DNA from: an uncultured Saprospiraceae bacterium
GTDB lineage: Bacteria > Bacteroidota > Bacteroidia > Chitinophagales > Saprospiraceae
Direction of reading: 5' to 3'
Assembly (NCBI GenBank): GCA_937997635.1
Contig: CALLFA010000058.1
Coordinates: 1 to 64,000 of the forward strand
Length of the DNA: 64,000 bases
Below, piece after piece: positions 17,659 through 25,491 of the stretch (its first letter is position 1; every line of letters begins with the position of its first letter). A program made the translations under genes and the position numbers. The notes under the pieces were generated by a model. That model saw only the letters and a list, made by a program, of their open reading frames with translations. It was not told the DNA's origin and ran no database searches.

Positions 17659-18468
17659 ATGTGGATTAAATTTGGCATTACCATATGCCTTTTTATTATC
17701 AGTTTTACAGGATTTAGTCAACAGCCAGATTCCGAATATAAAGTGGATGCTTTTGCAAATTTTCTTTACAGTTCTGAATTATATGAATTTGCAAGCGAAG
17801 AGTATGAAAGACTTCACTTTAATTATCCCGATAGTTTGCAGTACTTTAGAAGACTGTTGTCTAGTTATAAATTGGCCAATAATACAAGTGCAATAAGCCA
17901 ACGCTTACAATTTACAAGCATTAAAGATCCTGAATTGCTAGGTGATTATTTCGATATACTGTTAGCCACTAAAAATACGCAAAAAGGAAAGAGCTTATAT
18001 CTTGAAAATAAAAACCTATTTGAACCCTTAATACGCGATGAATTTGAATTCAAAATTGCGGTAGCCGAATATGACTGGGATGAACTAAAAGCACTAAATG
18101 CCAAAGGCACGCTAAATAATAAATATAGTAATATAGTACAGAAGGTAGAGTCTAGCAAATTCAAAAGCCCTGTGCTTGCAAGCGTCTTATCTGGATTGGT
18201 GCCAGGTGCTGGAAGATTTTATGCAAAGGATCCTAAAGATGCCCTCATTAGTATTTTATTTATTGCGACTTCAGGATTTCAGGCATACAGACGATTTAAA
18301 CAAAATGGAATTAAATCAGTAGGAGGTTGGATTTTTGCAGGTGTGTCATTTGGGTTTTATATTGGAAATATTTACGGGTCAAATAGATCAGCCAGATTTT
18401 ATAATCAAAGACTTAATGATCAGATTTATAATTACGCTACTCCTATTATCACAGATTACTCTAATTAA
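17659..18468 (+). CDS. TPR-like envelope protein with C-terminal membrane segment (YidD operon)
   Basis: This is a 269-residue protein. A signal peptide (ITICLFIISFTGFSQQ) leads into a helical, TPR-like region (FANFLYSSELYEFASEEYERLHFNYPDSLQYFRRLL). The C-terminal 90 residues start with VLSGLVPGAGRFYAKDPKDA and hold two hydrophobic segments. The P-G-x-G-x-x-Y/A pattern recurs in the next gene (IPGMGQAINDDVRDG), so the two look like diverged paralogues. Such proteins commonly travel with YidD in Bacteroidota. The function is unknown; a membrane-assembly role is inference from context. Confidence 0.78.
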   Translation: MWIKFGITICLFIISFTGFSQQPDSEYKVDAFANFLYSSELYEFASEEYERLHFNYPDSLQYFRRLLSSYKLANNTSAISQRLQFTSIKDPELLGDYFDILLATKNTQKGKSLYLENKNLFEPLIRDEFEFKIAVAEYDWDELKALNAKGTLNNKYSNIVQKVESSKFKSPVLASVLSGLVPGAGRFYAKDPKDALISILFIATSGFQAYRRFKQNGIKSVGGWIFAGVSFGFYIGNIYGSNRSARFYNQRLNDQIYNYATPIITDYSN

Positions 18469-19270
18469 AGGCAATGCACAGGAGGTTATTCCTTCACTTG
18501 AGTTTACATCAGTCAATTATGATAATCAAAATTTTAGGGTAGCTCTAAAAGAATATTTAAGACTCTTCTACTTTGACCGAGATGGGGCCTACCCAGGTAT
18601 TGAAGCCAAAATAGCATCATGTTTTTCAAAACTCAATGACCCTGAGAATGCCATCAAATATTACCAACTCTTTCTTGGAAATTCAGATGAATATTCAAAA
18701 GAAAAAGAAGACGTTTTTTATTCACTTGTTCAAGAATTGATTGCTGATCAAAGCTATAAAATTGCGTTATCCGAATTATTTCAGTGTCACCCAAAAATCA
18801 TATCAGCAAATTCTGATAGATACTACTTTCACCTAGGTATGACTTATTTGTTTGATCACAATGTATTAGATGCTGATCATGCATTTCAAAAATTAAGCTA
18901 TATAGCAGAAATAGAGCAAGACAGTTATGAGTCTATTCTAAATAAAATTCAAAAAACAATAAATAGAAAACATAGAAGAGCAAAAATATGGAGCGCAATT
19001 ATCCCTGGAATGGGACAAGCGATTAATGATGATGTAAGAGATGGCTTAAATTCTTTTACAATAAATGGTAGTTTGGTTATTATCTTTATTCAAGTAGCAA
19101 AATCATTGACAGTGGCTGACGCTGCACTAACTGTGGTGCCTTGGTTTTTTCGGTTTTATACAGGTGGAATAAAAAATGCAGGACAGGCCAGCAAAACATT
19201 TCAATCTAAAAAATTGAAAGAACACAGTGGAACACTTATTCATTTATTGGCTGAGGCAAATAAAACATGA
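18416..19270 (+). CDS. Paralogous TPR-like envelope protein (YidD operon)
   Basis: This is a protein of about 284 residues. The ATG at 18416 gives a signal peptide (MIRFIITLLLLSQITLIKGNAQ) and overlaps the previous gene by 53 bp. The frame is open further upstream (18335), but that extension would run far into the neighbour. The middle holds TPR-like repeats (LREYxRLFYFDRDG and PENAIKYYQLFLG types). The C-terminus has IWSAIIPGMGQAINDDVRDG and hydrophobic segments, mirroring the preceding protein. The stop overlaps the next start as ATGA. Function unknown. Confidence 0.76.
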   Translation: MIRFIITLLLLSQITLIKGNAQEVIPSLEFTSVNYDNQNFRVALKEYLRLFYFDRDGAYPGIEAKIASCFSKLNDPENAIKYYQLFLGNSDEYSKEKEDVFYSLVQELIADQSYKIALSELFQCHPKIISANSDRYYFHLGMTYLFDHNVLDADHAFQKLSYIAEIEQDSYESILNKIQKTINRKHRRAKIWSAIIPGMGQAINDDVRDGLNSFTINGSLVIIFIQVAKSLTVADAALTVVPWFFRFYTGGIKNAGQASKTFQSKKLKEHSGTLIHLLAEANKT

Positions 19271-20007
19271 AAGTTGCGCTAATTGTCATATTCTCATGTA
19301 TTGGGATAATCAGTTACACTCAGAACGTCGAACCCCAATTAGCAACTGAACACTTAAATTATACTATCTACTTTAAAGCTGGATTTATCTGGGTTGCAAT
19401 CGGTGAAATGAGTTTAAATACCAGTGTATATAATGAACGTACCCATATCCAACTTAAAGCAAAAACGTTTAAGAAATGGAAAAGTTTACATGAAGTAGAG
19501 TTCGACATAAATGCAGTCTACAACAATCAATCTGGCTTTTCAGAATCATATCTGCGTCGCTCTATTGAAAATGGCATTTATATCAAAGATTCCATTGAAT
19601 TTGATCAAACTAACTTACACGTAAAAGAAATTGTTGAAGAGAGCGGTGAGACCCGCAAAGAATATTCCATTCCCCTAAAACATAATGCTGTAGACATTCT
19701 AACATCTTTACAACTATTGAGGTCACAACTAAATGGCATTAATGTAAATGAACAATTAGCGACCAATTTATTTTACAGTAAATATGAATATGACTTTTTA
19801 TATACCGTAGAGAGTATTGAATTAAAAAAAATAAAAAAAATTGGTAAGCGTGAATGTATGTTGATTAGTACAAATTCAATAGGGGGAAGATTCTTTAGTG
19901 GTAAAAGTAAATTGCAAATGTGGATGAGTACTGATGAGCTTGCAATACCGTACATGTTCGAAACTCCTTTTAAATTCGGAAAGATTCGTGTGGTAATCAA
20001 TAAATAA
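19267..20007 (+). CDS. DUF3108-like exported protein
   Basis: This is a 246-residue protein with a signal peptide (IVIFSCIGIISYTQ). The mature part fits the DUF3108 pattern: LNYTIYFKAGFIWVAIGEM near the N-terminus, a beta-rich middle with S-I-E-F-D-Q-T, and KSKLQMWMSTDELAIPYMFE near the end. Members are predicted to adopt a lipoprotein-carrier-like half barrel, but no biochemical role is established that I can cite. The ATGA overlap with the upstream gene makes it the last member of the six-gene YidD operon. Confidence 0.82.
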   Translation: MKVALIVIFSCIGIISYTQNVEPQLATEHLNYTIYFKAGFIWVAIGEMSLNTSVYNERTHIQLKAKTFKKWKSLHEVEFDINAVYNNQSGFSESYLRRSIENGIYIKDSIEFDQTNLHVKEIVEESGETRKEYSIPLKHNAVDILTSLQLLRSQLNGINVNEQLATNLFYSKYEYDFLYTVESIELKKIKKIGKRECMLISTNSIGGRFFSGKSKLQMWMSTDELAIPYMFETPFKFGKIRVVINK

Positions 20008-20141
20008 GCTAACGAAGTTTTTTGCTGGGTATAATTATTCATTTTTACTAATACCAAGAGAAAAGGAGATCAAGGTCATTCAAATAAAACATAAATATCA
20101 TATAGCCTGGAAGGAAGTCTAGGGCAGAATGAGAAGGTCAT

Positions 20142-20175
20142 AAAAAAAAGGATGCCCCTTTACGAGACATCCTTT
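20142..20175 (-). terminator. Rho-independent terminator of the lipoprotein gene
   Basis: An 8-bp stem AAAGGATG / CATCCTTT (20147-20154 and 20168-20175) is flanked on the low-coordinate side by eight A residues, which is a T tract on the minus strand. It sits 25 bp after the stop of the minus-strand gene ending at 20200 and between convergent genes. Confidence 0.85.
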
Positions 20176-20199
20176 ACTATTAAAGGTGAGAAATCTATC

Positions 20200-21537
20200 T
20201 TATTGGTTTCTCGGAAATCCTATTTGTGTTCCGATCACACTTGCATCAGGTTGAGAGATAACTGGGCAGTTTATAATAGCACCAGTTGCAGTCAACAGAC
20301 TTGATAAAGAATTGTCAAGAGGAGCAGAATTAAGGTTTCCTCTAAAAGGAATCAATGTGCCGTCAGCCAATAGATCATTGATCATATCAAAACTTGTCAA
20401 AATTGGACGATCTTCTTCAGGAATAGTAAACTCAGTGACATGAGCATCCCACATTGGAGAATATCTTTCGTCAGAAGGATCTATTGGGAATGTATTTGTT
20501 GGGTCATTGACTTGACGCTCAGCTAAAGATGCTGTATTCAATCCTTGGAATCCAAGACCATCTCCGTTATCGAATGTTCTACCATTTGCAGTTGGGCTAA
20601 AAGGAAGCATTGAACCACCTGGGAAAACTCCAAAAGCTGGAAGGTTAGCTAATTTTGGTGCAAATACACCTAATTCGATAGCTGCAGGCGCTGGGTCAGA
20701 AGTATCAGTAACGATGTGGAAGTAGAATGGATCACCATCATGCCATCCGTCTAACAATTGCATGACAACTGTTGCTTGTCCGATACCTAAATTTGGATTG
20801 TTTAAATCATCTTCGTCTGCTTGGCTATTACCATTTGGATTAGGAATTCTATCGTGAATACCGCTTTCGTTTGCTACTATCTGTGCATTGATTACAATGT
20901 CAGTACCTGGTAAAACAACATATGAAGACCAGTCAGCAGATGCAAGAGCACCAGGAATTACTTCAGCAGGTGGGAATCCACTAAGTAGACCATCTTGCTC
21001 ACTTGGTTGTAGAGATCTTGTTGGAGAAAAATCAACCCAACCTTCAAAGATAAGTCTACCATCTTCTGTCCACTGAGAGTTAGACTCTCCACCAGAGCCG
21101 ATAGCGTTAGCCATTCTTGGCGCGAAAATAACACCTAGCTCTGTTGCTAGTTCTCTATCAGATGCTTCAGTAATGACATAGTAACTTTCTCTTACGCCAT
21201 TAGGTGTTGTTTCCCAACCTTGGAACATAGGTAATCTTACTGTGGGGCCAGCAGGAACAACGTCTCTGTCAACTCGGTAGTCTATACCGATTACACTAGG
21301 GATAAATACATTTTGAGCAGCTGTGAATGAAAGCGCTGGATTATCAGCATCATATGGCACACCGCCATCAACACCAATACTGTTAAGTAGAAGAGATGCT
21401 GCCTGAAGAGCCGCATTTTCTGTCGGTTGTGGAGTATCTACTGTTATTGGAGTATCCACTACAGGATCATCATCAGAACAGCTTGATAAGAAGGCCAAAG
21501 CCATGAAAGCGATTAATAATAAATTTAAATTTCTCAT
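20200..21537 (-). CDS. Lipoprotein with internal duplication, unknown function
   Basis: This is a 445-residue predicted lipoprotein. The Met at 21537 gives the signal peptide MRNLNLLLIAFMALAFLSSCSDDD, with the lipid-anchor Cys at residue 20; an upstream in-frame Met at 21594 is unlikely. Two segments are related: YYVITEASDRELATELGVIF followed by APRMAN (about residues 110-135), and YFHIVTDTSDPAPAAIELGVF followed by APKLAN (about 265-292). This points to two copies of one domain. The middle is Asp/Asn-rich (NPNGNSQADEDDLNNPN), as in surface proteins that bind calcium. No catalytic motif is seen. It has its own terminator. Possible functions include binding or storage at the outer membrane. Confidence 0.78.
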   Translation of the reverse strand: MRNLNLLLIAFMALAFLSSCSDDDPVVDTPITVDTPQPTENAALQAASLLLNSIGVDGGVPYDADNPALSFTAAQNVFIPSVIGIDYRVDRDVVPAGPTVRLPMFQGWETTPNGVRESYYVITEASDRELATELGVIFAPRMANAIGSGGESNSQWTEDGRLIFEGWVDFSPTRSLQPSEQDGLLSGFPPAEVIPGALASADWSSYVVLPGTDIVINAQIVANESGIHDRIPNPNGNSQADEDDLNNPNLGIGQATVVMQLLDGWHDGDPFYFHIVTDTSDPAPAAIELGVFAPKLANLPAFGVFPGGSMLPFSPTANGRTFDNGDGLGFQGLNTASLAERQVNDPTNTFPIDPSDERYSPMWDAHVTEFTIPEEDRPILTSFDMINDLLADGTLIPFRGNLNSAPLDNSLSSLLTATGAIINCPVISQPDASVIGTQIGFPRNQ

Positions 21538-22218
21538 TTTTTGAGTTTTTGTTTTTAATAAATATTCAATTTGGTTGAATGAAAAAAGTGGCAATATTCA
21601 ACCGGTACCAAAATCCTTTGACTTTGGATTTATGTTGAAAGCGTTGAAGAAAAATAGCTTCGCAGCTGACAGAAATAGAACGGTAGCGAGCTTGATTTTG
21701 TTTAACTTTTTAATATGCATAGTTAAACAAAACTCATATTGTAATGTGAATATTTTAATAACGTTTGTTGTCAATTATTCCCACATTCTACAAATGTGAT
21801 CCTAATGCTTAACTATTGTTCCCGTCTAGGGTAAAATTGATAAATCGAAAAATCAATAATCTTAACACAGTTTTAATGGATTATTGTGACGAAACGGGGA
21901 ACTGTGGGAATAGTTAATAGCTTATTAGTGTTTCCAATTGGCTTTGTATTCATGTGGTTTGGAGCTAGTTTGATAAAAACGAAAGCCTCCAAACTCCCCA
22001 ATCCGTATATTTTAACCGTAAACCTCCAACTACCAAGCCTGTAAGAATTGGCTGGTGGTAGGTAATGATGAGTGCTTTCAGGAATACACAAGCTTACGAG
22101 CCACGAATTGCTTTATCCAATTATTTACCGATGCCAAAGAGACAGATCAAATATTATATTTGACCTAATGATGTACGCGTGTGAATAATTATTTACCTTT
22201 TCAGCATAAAGGCAGAAT
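21538..22218. other. 681-bp intergenic region, no convincing gene
   Basis: The region separates divergent genes. It holds an 8-bp inverted repeat GGTTGAAT / ATTCAACC (21573-21603) in the leader of the lipoprotein gene, and TATATTTG at 22155-22162, a possible -7 box for the phosphotransferase gene (no good -33 element). A 72-codon minus-strand reading frame at 21873-22091 has no ribosome site or family resemblance, and I regard it as non-coding. Confidence 0.6.
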
Positions 22219-23271
22219 ATGCAAAACGTAAGAAAAGGAGAAGAACTCGATGAGAAGCCATTAAAGGAATTTTTGCAACAGCATGAATTGATAGTTGATT
22301 TAAATAGTCCACTAGAAGTAACACAGTTTGCTGGTGGTGCGTCTAACCTGACATACTTGCTTGGTATTGAAAATAAGGAAATGGTCCTTCGTCGTCCACC
22401 TAAAGGTGCAATAAAACGAGGTCATGACATGGGACGAGAATACAAAGTCTTGACTGGTTTGAATAATGGGTTCGATAAGGCACCCAAAGCCTATGCTTAT
22501 ACAGAAGATGAATCTATTATTGGTTCGTCTTTCTATGTGATGGAAAAGATAGAAGGCATCATTATAGATAATAAAGTAGCTAAAGAGCGGAATATTTCTG
22601 AAACGGAATTCCCGATTATTGCCAATAGCTGGTTGGATACACTAGTGGAATTGCATGGTTTGGATTATGACGCTTTGGGATTGTCTGATCTAGGCAAGCC
22701 AGATGGATATGTAGAAAGACAAGTAAGAAACTGGAGTAAGCAATACCTGAAAGCAAAAACAGAAGAAATACCTGAAGCGCCAAAAGTAATGGCGTGGTTA
22801 GACGAACATCAACCAACTGAATACGATCATTGCCTGATACACAATGATTATAAATATGACAATGTTGTATTTGAAGATGATAGCTGGAAAAGCATCAATG
22901 CAATTTTAGATTGGGAGATGTGTACGCTTGGTGATCCATTTATGGACTTAGGTGCTGCCGTTGCCTACTGGGTAACTTCAAGTGATAATCCAATGATACA
23001 AATGGCGTTTCCTTACCCAACAATGATGCCTGGTAATCCAAGCCGCTCTGAGGTGGTGGAACAATATGTGCAGAAAAGTGGAAGGCCGATAAAGCACTTG
23101 GTATTTTATTATGCTTTTGGTCTCTTTAAAAATGCCGTAATCGTTCAGCAGATTTATTACAGGTACTCAAAAGGGTTGACTACCAATGAACGTTTTGCAA
23201 ATTTAAATATGCTGACAAAGGTATTTTGTGAATTGGCTTGGCAGGCGATACAGAATCAACGGATAGAGTAG
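22219..23271 (+). CDS. Aminoglycoside-phosphotransferase-fold (ACAD10-like) kinase
   Basis: This is a 350-residue protein of the APH/choline-kinase fold, in the subgroup related to the kinase domain of ACAD10-type acyl-CoA dehydrogenases. Signatures are the nucleotide loop FAGGASNLTYLL (residues 36-47), the ATP-lysine region MVLRRPP, the catalytic loop HNDYKYDN (about 208-215) and the metal site ILDWEMCTLGDPFMDLG (about 230-246). In related proteins the kinase phosphorylates hydroxyacyl-CoA intermediates or small alcohols; the substrate here is unknown, and resistance to drugs is not implied. It is a stand-alone gene, convergent with the propeller lipoprotein. Confidence 0.87.
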   Translation: MQNVRKGEELDEKPLKEFLQQHELIVDLNSPLEVTQFAGGASNLTYLLGIENKEMVLRRPPKGAIKRGHDMGREYKVLTGLNNGFDKAPKAYAYTEDESIIGSSFYVMEKIEGIIIDNKVAKERNISETEFPIIANSWLDTLVELHGLDYDALGLSDLGKPDGYVERQVRNWSKQYLKAKTEEIPEAPKVMAWLDEHQPTEYDHCLIHNDYKYDNVVFEDDSWKSINAILDWEMCTLGDPFMDLGAAVAYWVTSSDNPMIQMAFPYPTMMPGNPSRSEVVEQYVQKSGRPIKHLVFYYAFGLFKNAVIVQQIYYRYSKGLTTNERFANLNMLTKVFCELAWQAIQNQRIE

Positions 23272-23297
23272 TGGGCCGATGATGTCTTAATACTTGC

Positions 23298-24374
23298 TTA
23301 TGGATGAAATTTTTCAAATTGCTCAAAATTCCTTCTATAAACACCATCATTATCACTGCCCACCCAAATAACTCCATCCTTATCTTCATAAATACAGATA
23401 AGCAGTACAGTTTCTTTTCCATTATGGATGTCATAATTAGACAATACCTTACCATCATATTTCCAGACGCCACCACCATAAGTAGTCATCCATAGATTAC
23501 CTTTTTTATCTGTAATACCTGAGTTGAAGTAAGGTAATTTGTCTTTTATAATTCCGTCTAAATGTTCGACTGCTTTCAGTTTGTCATATCCTTTCGGTGA
23601 ATCTGGATTAATCTTGTATTTACTGTAAAAATTACTTAGCCAAAAGTAACCATCATTGTCTTGAATCATAGAACGTACACCTGGGACTCGACCATCGGGT
23701 AGGGTAGTCAATTCTTTTTCATTAAACCACAAAAAAGATTTGCCATCGTATCGAAACGCGCCGGCCGTAATTGTGCCAAACCACACATTGCCATCGTTGT
23801 CTTTATCCACACCATATACCGCATAAGGGCTGTTGTTGTTTGCGTTGAAAGGGTCACCAAAAGTGTCTTTTCCAAAGGCAAGATATAAATCCTGTCCTGG
23901 TAATTTTAGTTCATAGAGATTTTCTCCATCATAGCGATACAAGTCATTTGCATCATACCCAAACCATAAATCGTTTGGCTCTATTTTCCATTCACCAACA
24001 ATAGAGTTTGTCGGATGGAGTGTGGTAAACGTGTCACCATCGTACTTGCTGATGCCTTCTGTAGTTTCGAAATAAATATTATTGTGGGTATCTTCTTGAA
24101 TGCCTCGGATTGCATTGCCTACCAAACCATCATCAGTTGTAAGCAAAGTCAATTGATTACCGTCGTAACGATATACTCCTCTGCCATTGCTGCCATACCA
24201 ATAGTTACCTTTTGAATCTTGGAAAATTTCCCAAATTTGGTTGTCTAGTTGAAGGGCTGTATTTGTAACTTCCTGAGTGGTCTGCTGCTCTGTCGAATTA
24301 ATCTGTCCCTTACAAGCCAACAGGGTGCAAATAATGTAAATAAAGAGTAGAATGGTTTTGAGATGTAATGTCAT
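23298..24374 (-). CDS. Propeller-repeat lipoprotein (two-component regulator propeller type)
   Basis: This is a 358-residue predicted lipoprotein (Cys21 in CTLLACKGQ). The mature part is a series of about seven blades with the Reg_prop pattern: W-E-I-F-Q-D-S-K-G-N-Y-W-Y-G, GVYRYDGNQL, GISKYDGDTF, LYRYDGENL, AFRYDGKSF and GVWKYDGKVL. Such propellers form the sensor part of hybrid two-component systems, but no membrane helix, kinase or HTH domain follows here. The protein is therefore a free-standing periplasmic or surface propeller, possibly ligand-binding. It is convergent with the gene at 22219. Confidence 0.83.
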   Translation of the reverse strand: MTLHLKTILLFIYIICTLLACKGQINSTEQQTTQEVTNTALQLDNQIWEIFQDSKGNYWYGSNGRGVYRYDGNQLTLLTTDDGLVGNAIRGIQEDTHNNIYFETTEGISKYDGDTFTTLHPTNSIVGEWKIEPNDLWFGYDANDLYRYDGENLYELKLPGQDLYLAFGKDTFGDPFNANNNSPYAVYGVDKDNDGNVWFGTITAGAFRYDGKSFLWFNEKELTTLPDGRVPGVRSMIQDNDGYFWLSNFYSKYKINPDSPKGYDKLKAVEHLDGIIKDKLPYFNSGITDKKGNLWMTTYGGGVWKYDGKVLSNYDIHNGKETVLLICIYEDKDGVIWVGSDNDGVYRRNFEQFEKFHP

Positions 24375-24576
24375 TGATGTTATTATGAAGCTATAGGCTG
24401 ATTGTTTTTAAACTGAGTAAGTATAGAAGTTTCTATTTGAAAGATAGTGTTTCTATTTGATTATATCTGATTGCTTCAGTAATTAGAGGTGAAGGGGATG
24501 GCGACATTTATTGGTGCCATAGAATTACGAAAACAATTCATCGAATAAATTCGACGGTACAGCCCTCAACAATAGT

Positions 24577-25308
24577 TTATTTTTCTATATGCAATACGGT
24601 ACCCCAAATTGTTAATTTATCTTTCTTCACGATTCTCATACCTGCTTCAGTAATGGCTGATTCCCAATTTTTTAATGATACAAAATGAAAGGCTCCAATA
24701 TTAAAAAATATGAAATTCGTTATATCTCTCATTTGCTCACATAAGATTAAAGTGCCATTTTCTTTTAATACTCTTTTTGATTCTTTGAAAAACTTAATTC
24801 GTTTTTCTTGGCTCAATATTTCATGTGCTGAAGTGATCGCAAAGATGTAGTCAATGCTATCTGATTCATCATTCAGATTTGTTGGGTTTACATTCTGTTG
24901 ATCTGGGTGAGGAGGGAATAGTCTATTTGATACTTCTATTGATTTTTCATCCTCATGACGAGAACCATATAGGTTATAAATTTTCAAGTTATTTGGCCCA
25001 AACATCTTTTCGAGTTTTCTTGATATGGGGTCAAAACTTGCGTGAAGAAAAATTGCTTTATCTGATTTGTTGAAATTAAAATTGCTGAATAGTTTTTCTG
25101 GTTGATATAAATCAGACTTGTCGTAAAGTTTAAAAGAGGCAAACAGTGATAATAAAATATTGATGATTATTAGGACGGATAGGGTCATTAAAAAAAAGCT
25201 GAACAGTGGAAATACAAATACCGATGCTATAAAGCCAATAATTGCAACAGTAATGCCGAGTAGGATTTTATCCTTATTGAAGAGTATGACTAATTTGGTG
25301 ATTTCCAT
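24577..25308 (-). CDS. Membrane-anchored methyltransferase-like protein
   Basis: This is a 243-residue protein. Two transmembrane helices (residues about 14-58, ILLGITVAIIGFIASVFVF and FFLMTLSVLIIINILLSLF) precede a cytosolic domain that resembles class I SAM methyltransferases. Visible parts are a strand D-Y-I-F-A-I-T-S-A-H-E-I (motif II/post-I region) and RVLKENGTLILCEQM (motif III). The usual Gly-rich SAM loop (motif I, E/DxGxGxG) is not visible in the expected place, so it may be degenerate. Lipid or quinone methylation would fit a membrane anchor, but this is inference. It has no obvious operon partner. Confidence 0.68.
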   Translation of the reverse strand: MEITKLVILFNKDKILLGITVAIIGFIASVFVFPLFSFFLMTLSVLIIINILLSLFASFKLYDKSDLYQPEKLFSNFNFNKSDKAIFLHASFDPISRKLEKMFGPNNLKIYNLYGSRHEDEKSIEVSNRLFPPHPDQQNVNPTNLNDESDSIDYIFAITSAHEILSQEKRIKFFKESKRVLKENGTLILCEQMRDITNFIFFNIGAFHFVSLKNWESAITEAGMRIVKKDKLTIWGTVLHIEK

Positions 25309-25491
25309 TTTGGTGCTTTATGAAGTAGTACTTAAACTTAACCACTATAATCGATAATATTTTACACTTTTACACTTTTAGCATCAAATTAAAACATCTC
25401 CTATTCCCATAAGTAGTAGTTGTTGTTTTTGATAAAATCATGCTTTAAAAATTGAATAGCATCTTCAAGATAGTAGTTATATTCAACAATC

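Noticed and set aside
18335-18415. Longer form of the second TPR-like protein of the YidD operon
   Set aside because: It would overlap the upstream gene by 134 bp and hide the signal peptide, which starts at 18416.
21873-22091. 72-codon minus-strand frame in the gap between lipoprotein and phosphotransferase genes
   Set aside because: No leader, no recognisable domain and no operon context; the residues look like translated non-coding DNA.
22219-23271. Antibiotic-resistance aminoglycoside phosphotransferase
   Set aside because: The sequence groups by eye with ACAD10-type kinases and shows no features special to resistance enzymes; only the fold is shared.
24533-24560. Relative of the 20-bp array tail near the methyltransferase gene
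   Set aside because: Similarity is limited to about 13-20 bases in an AT-rich stretch without an array; mentioned with the tail repeat but not listed separately.
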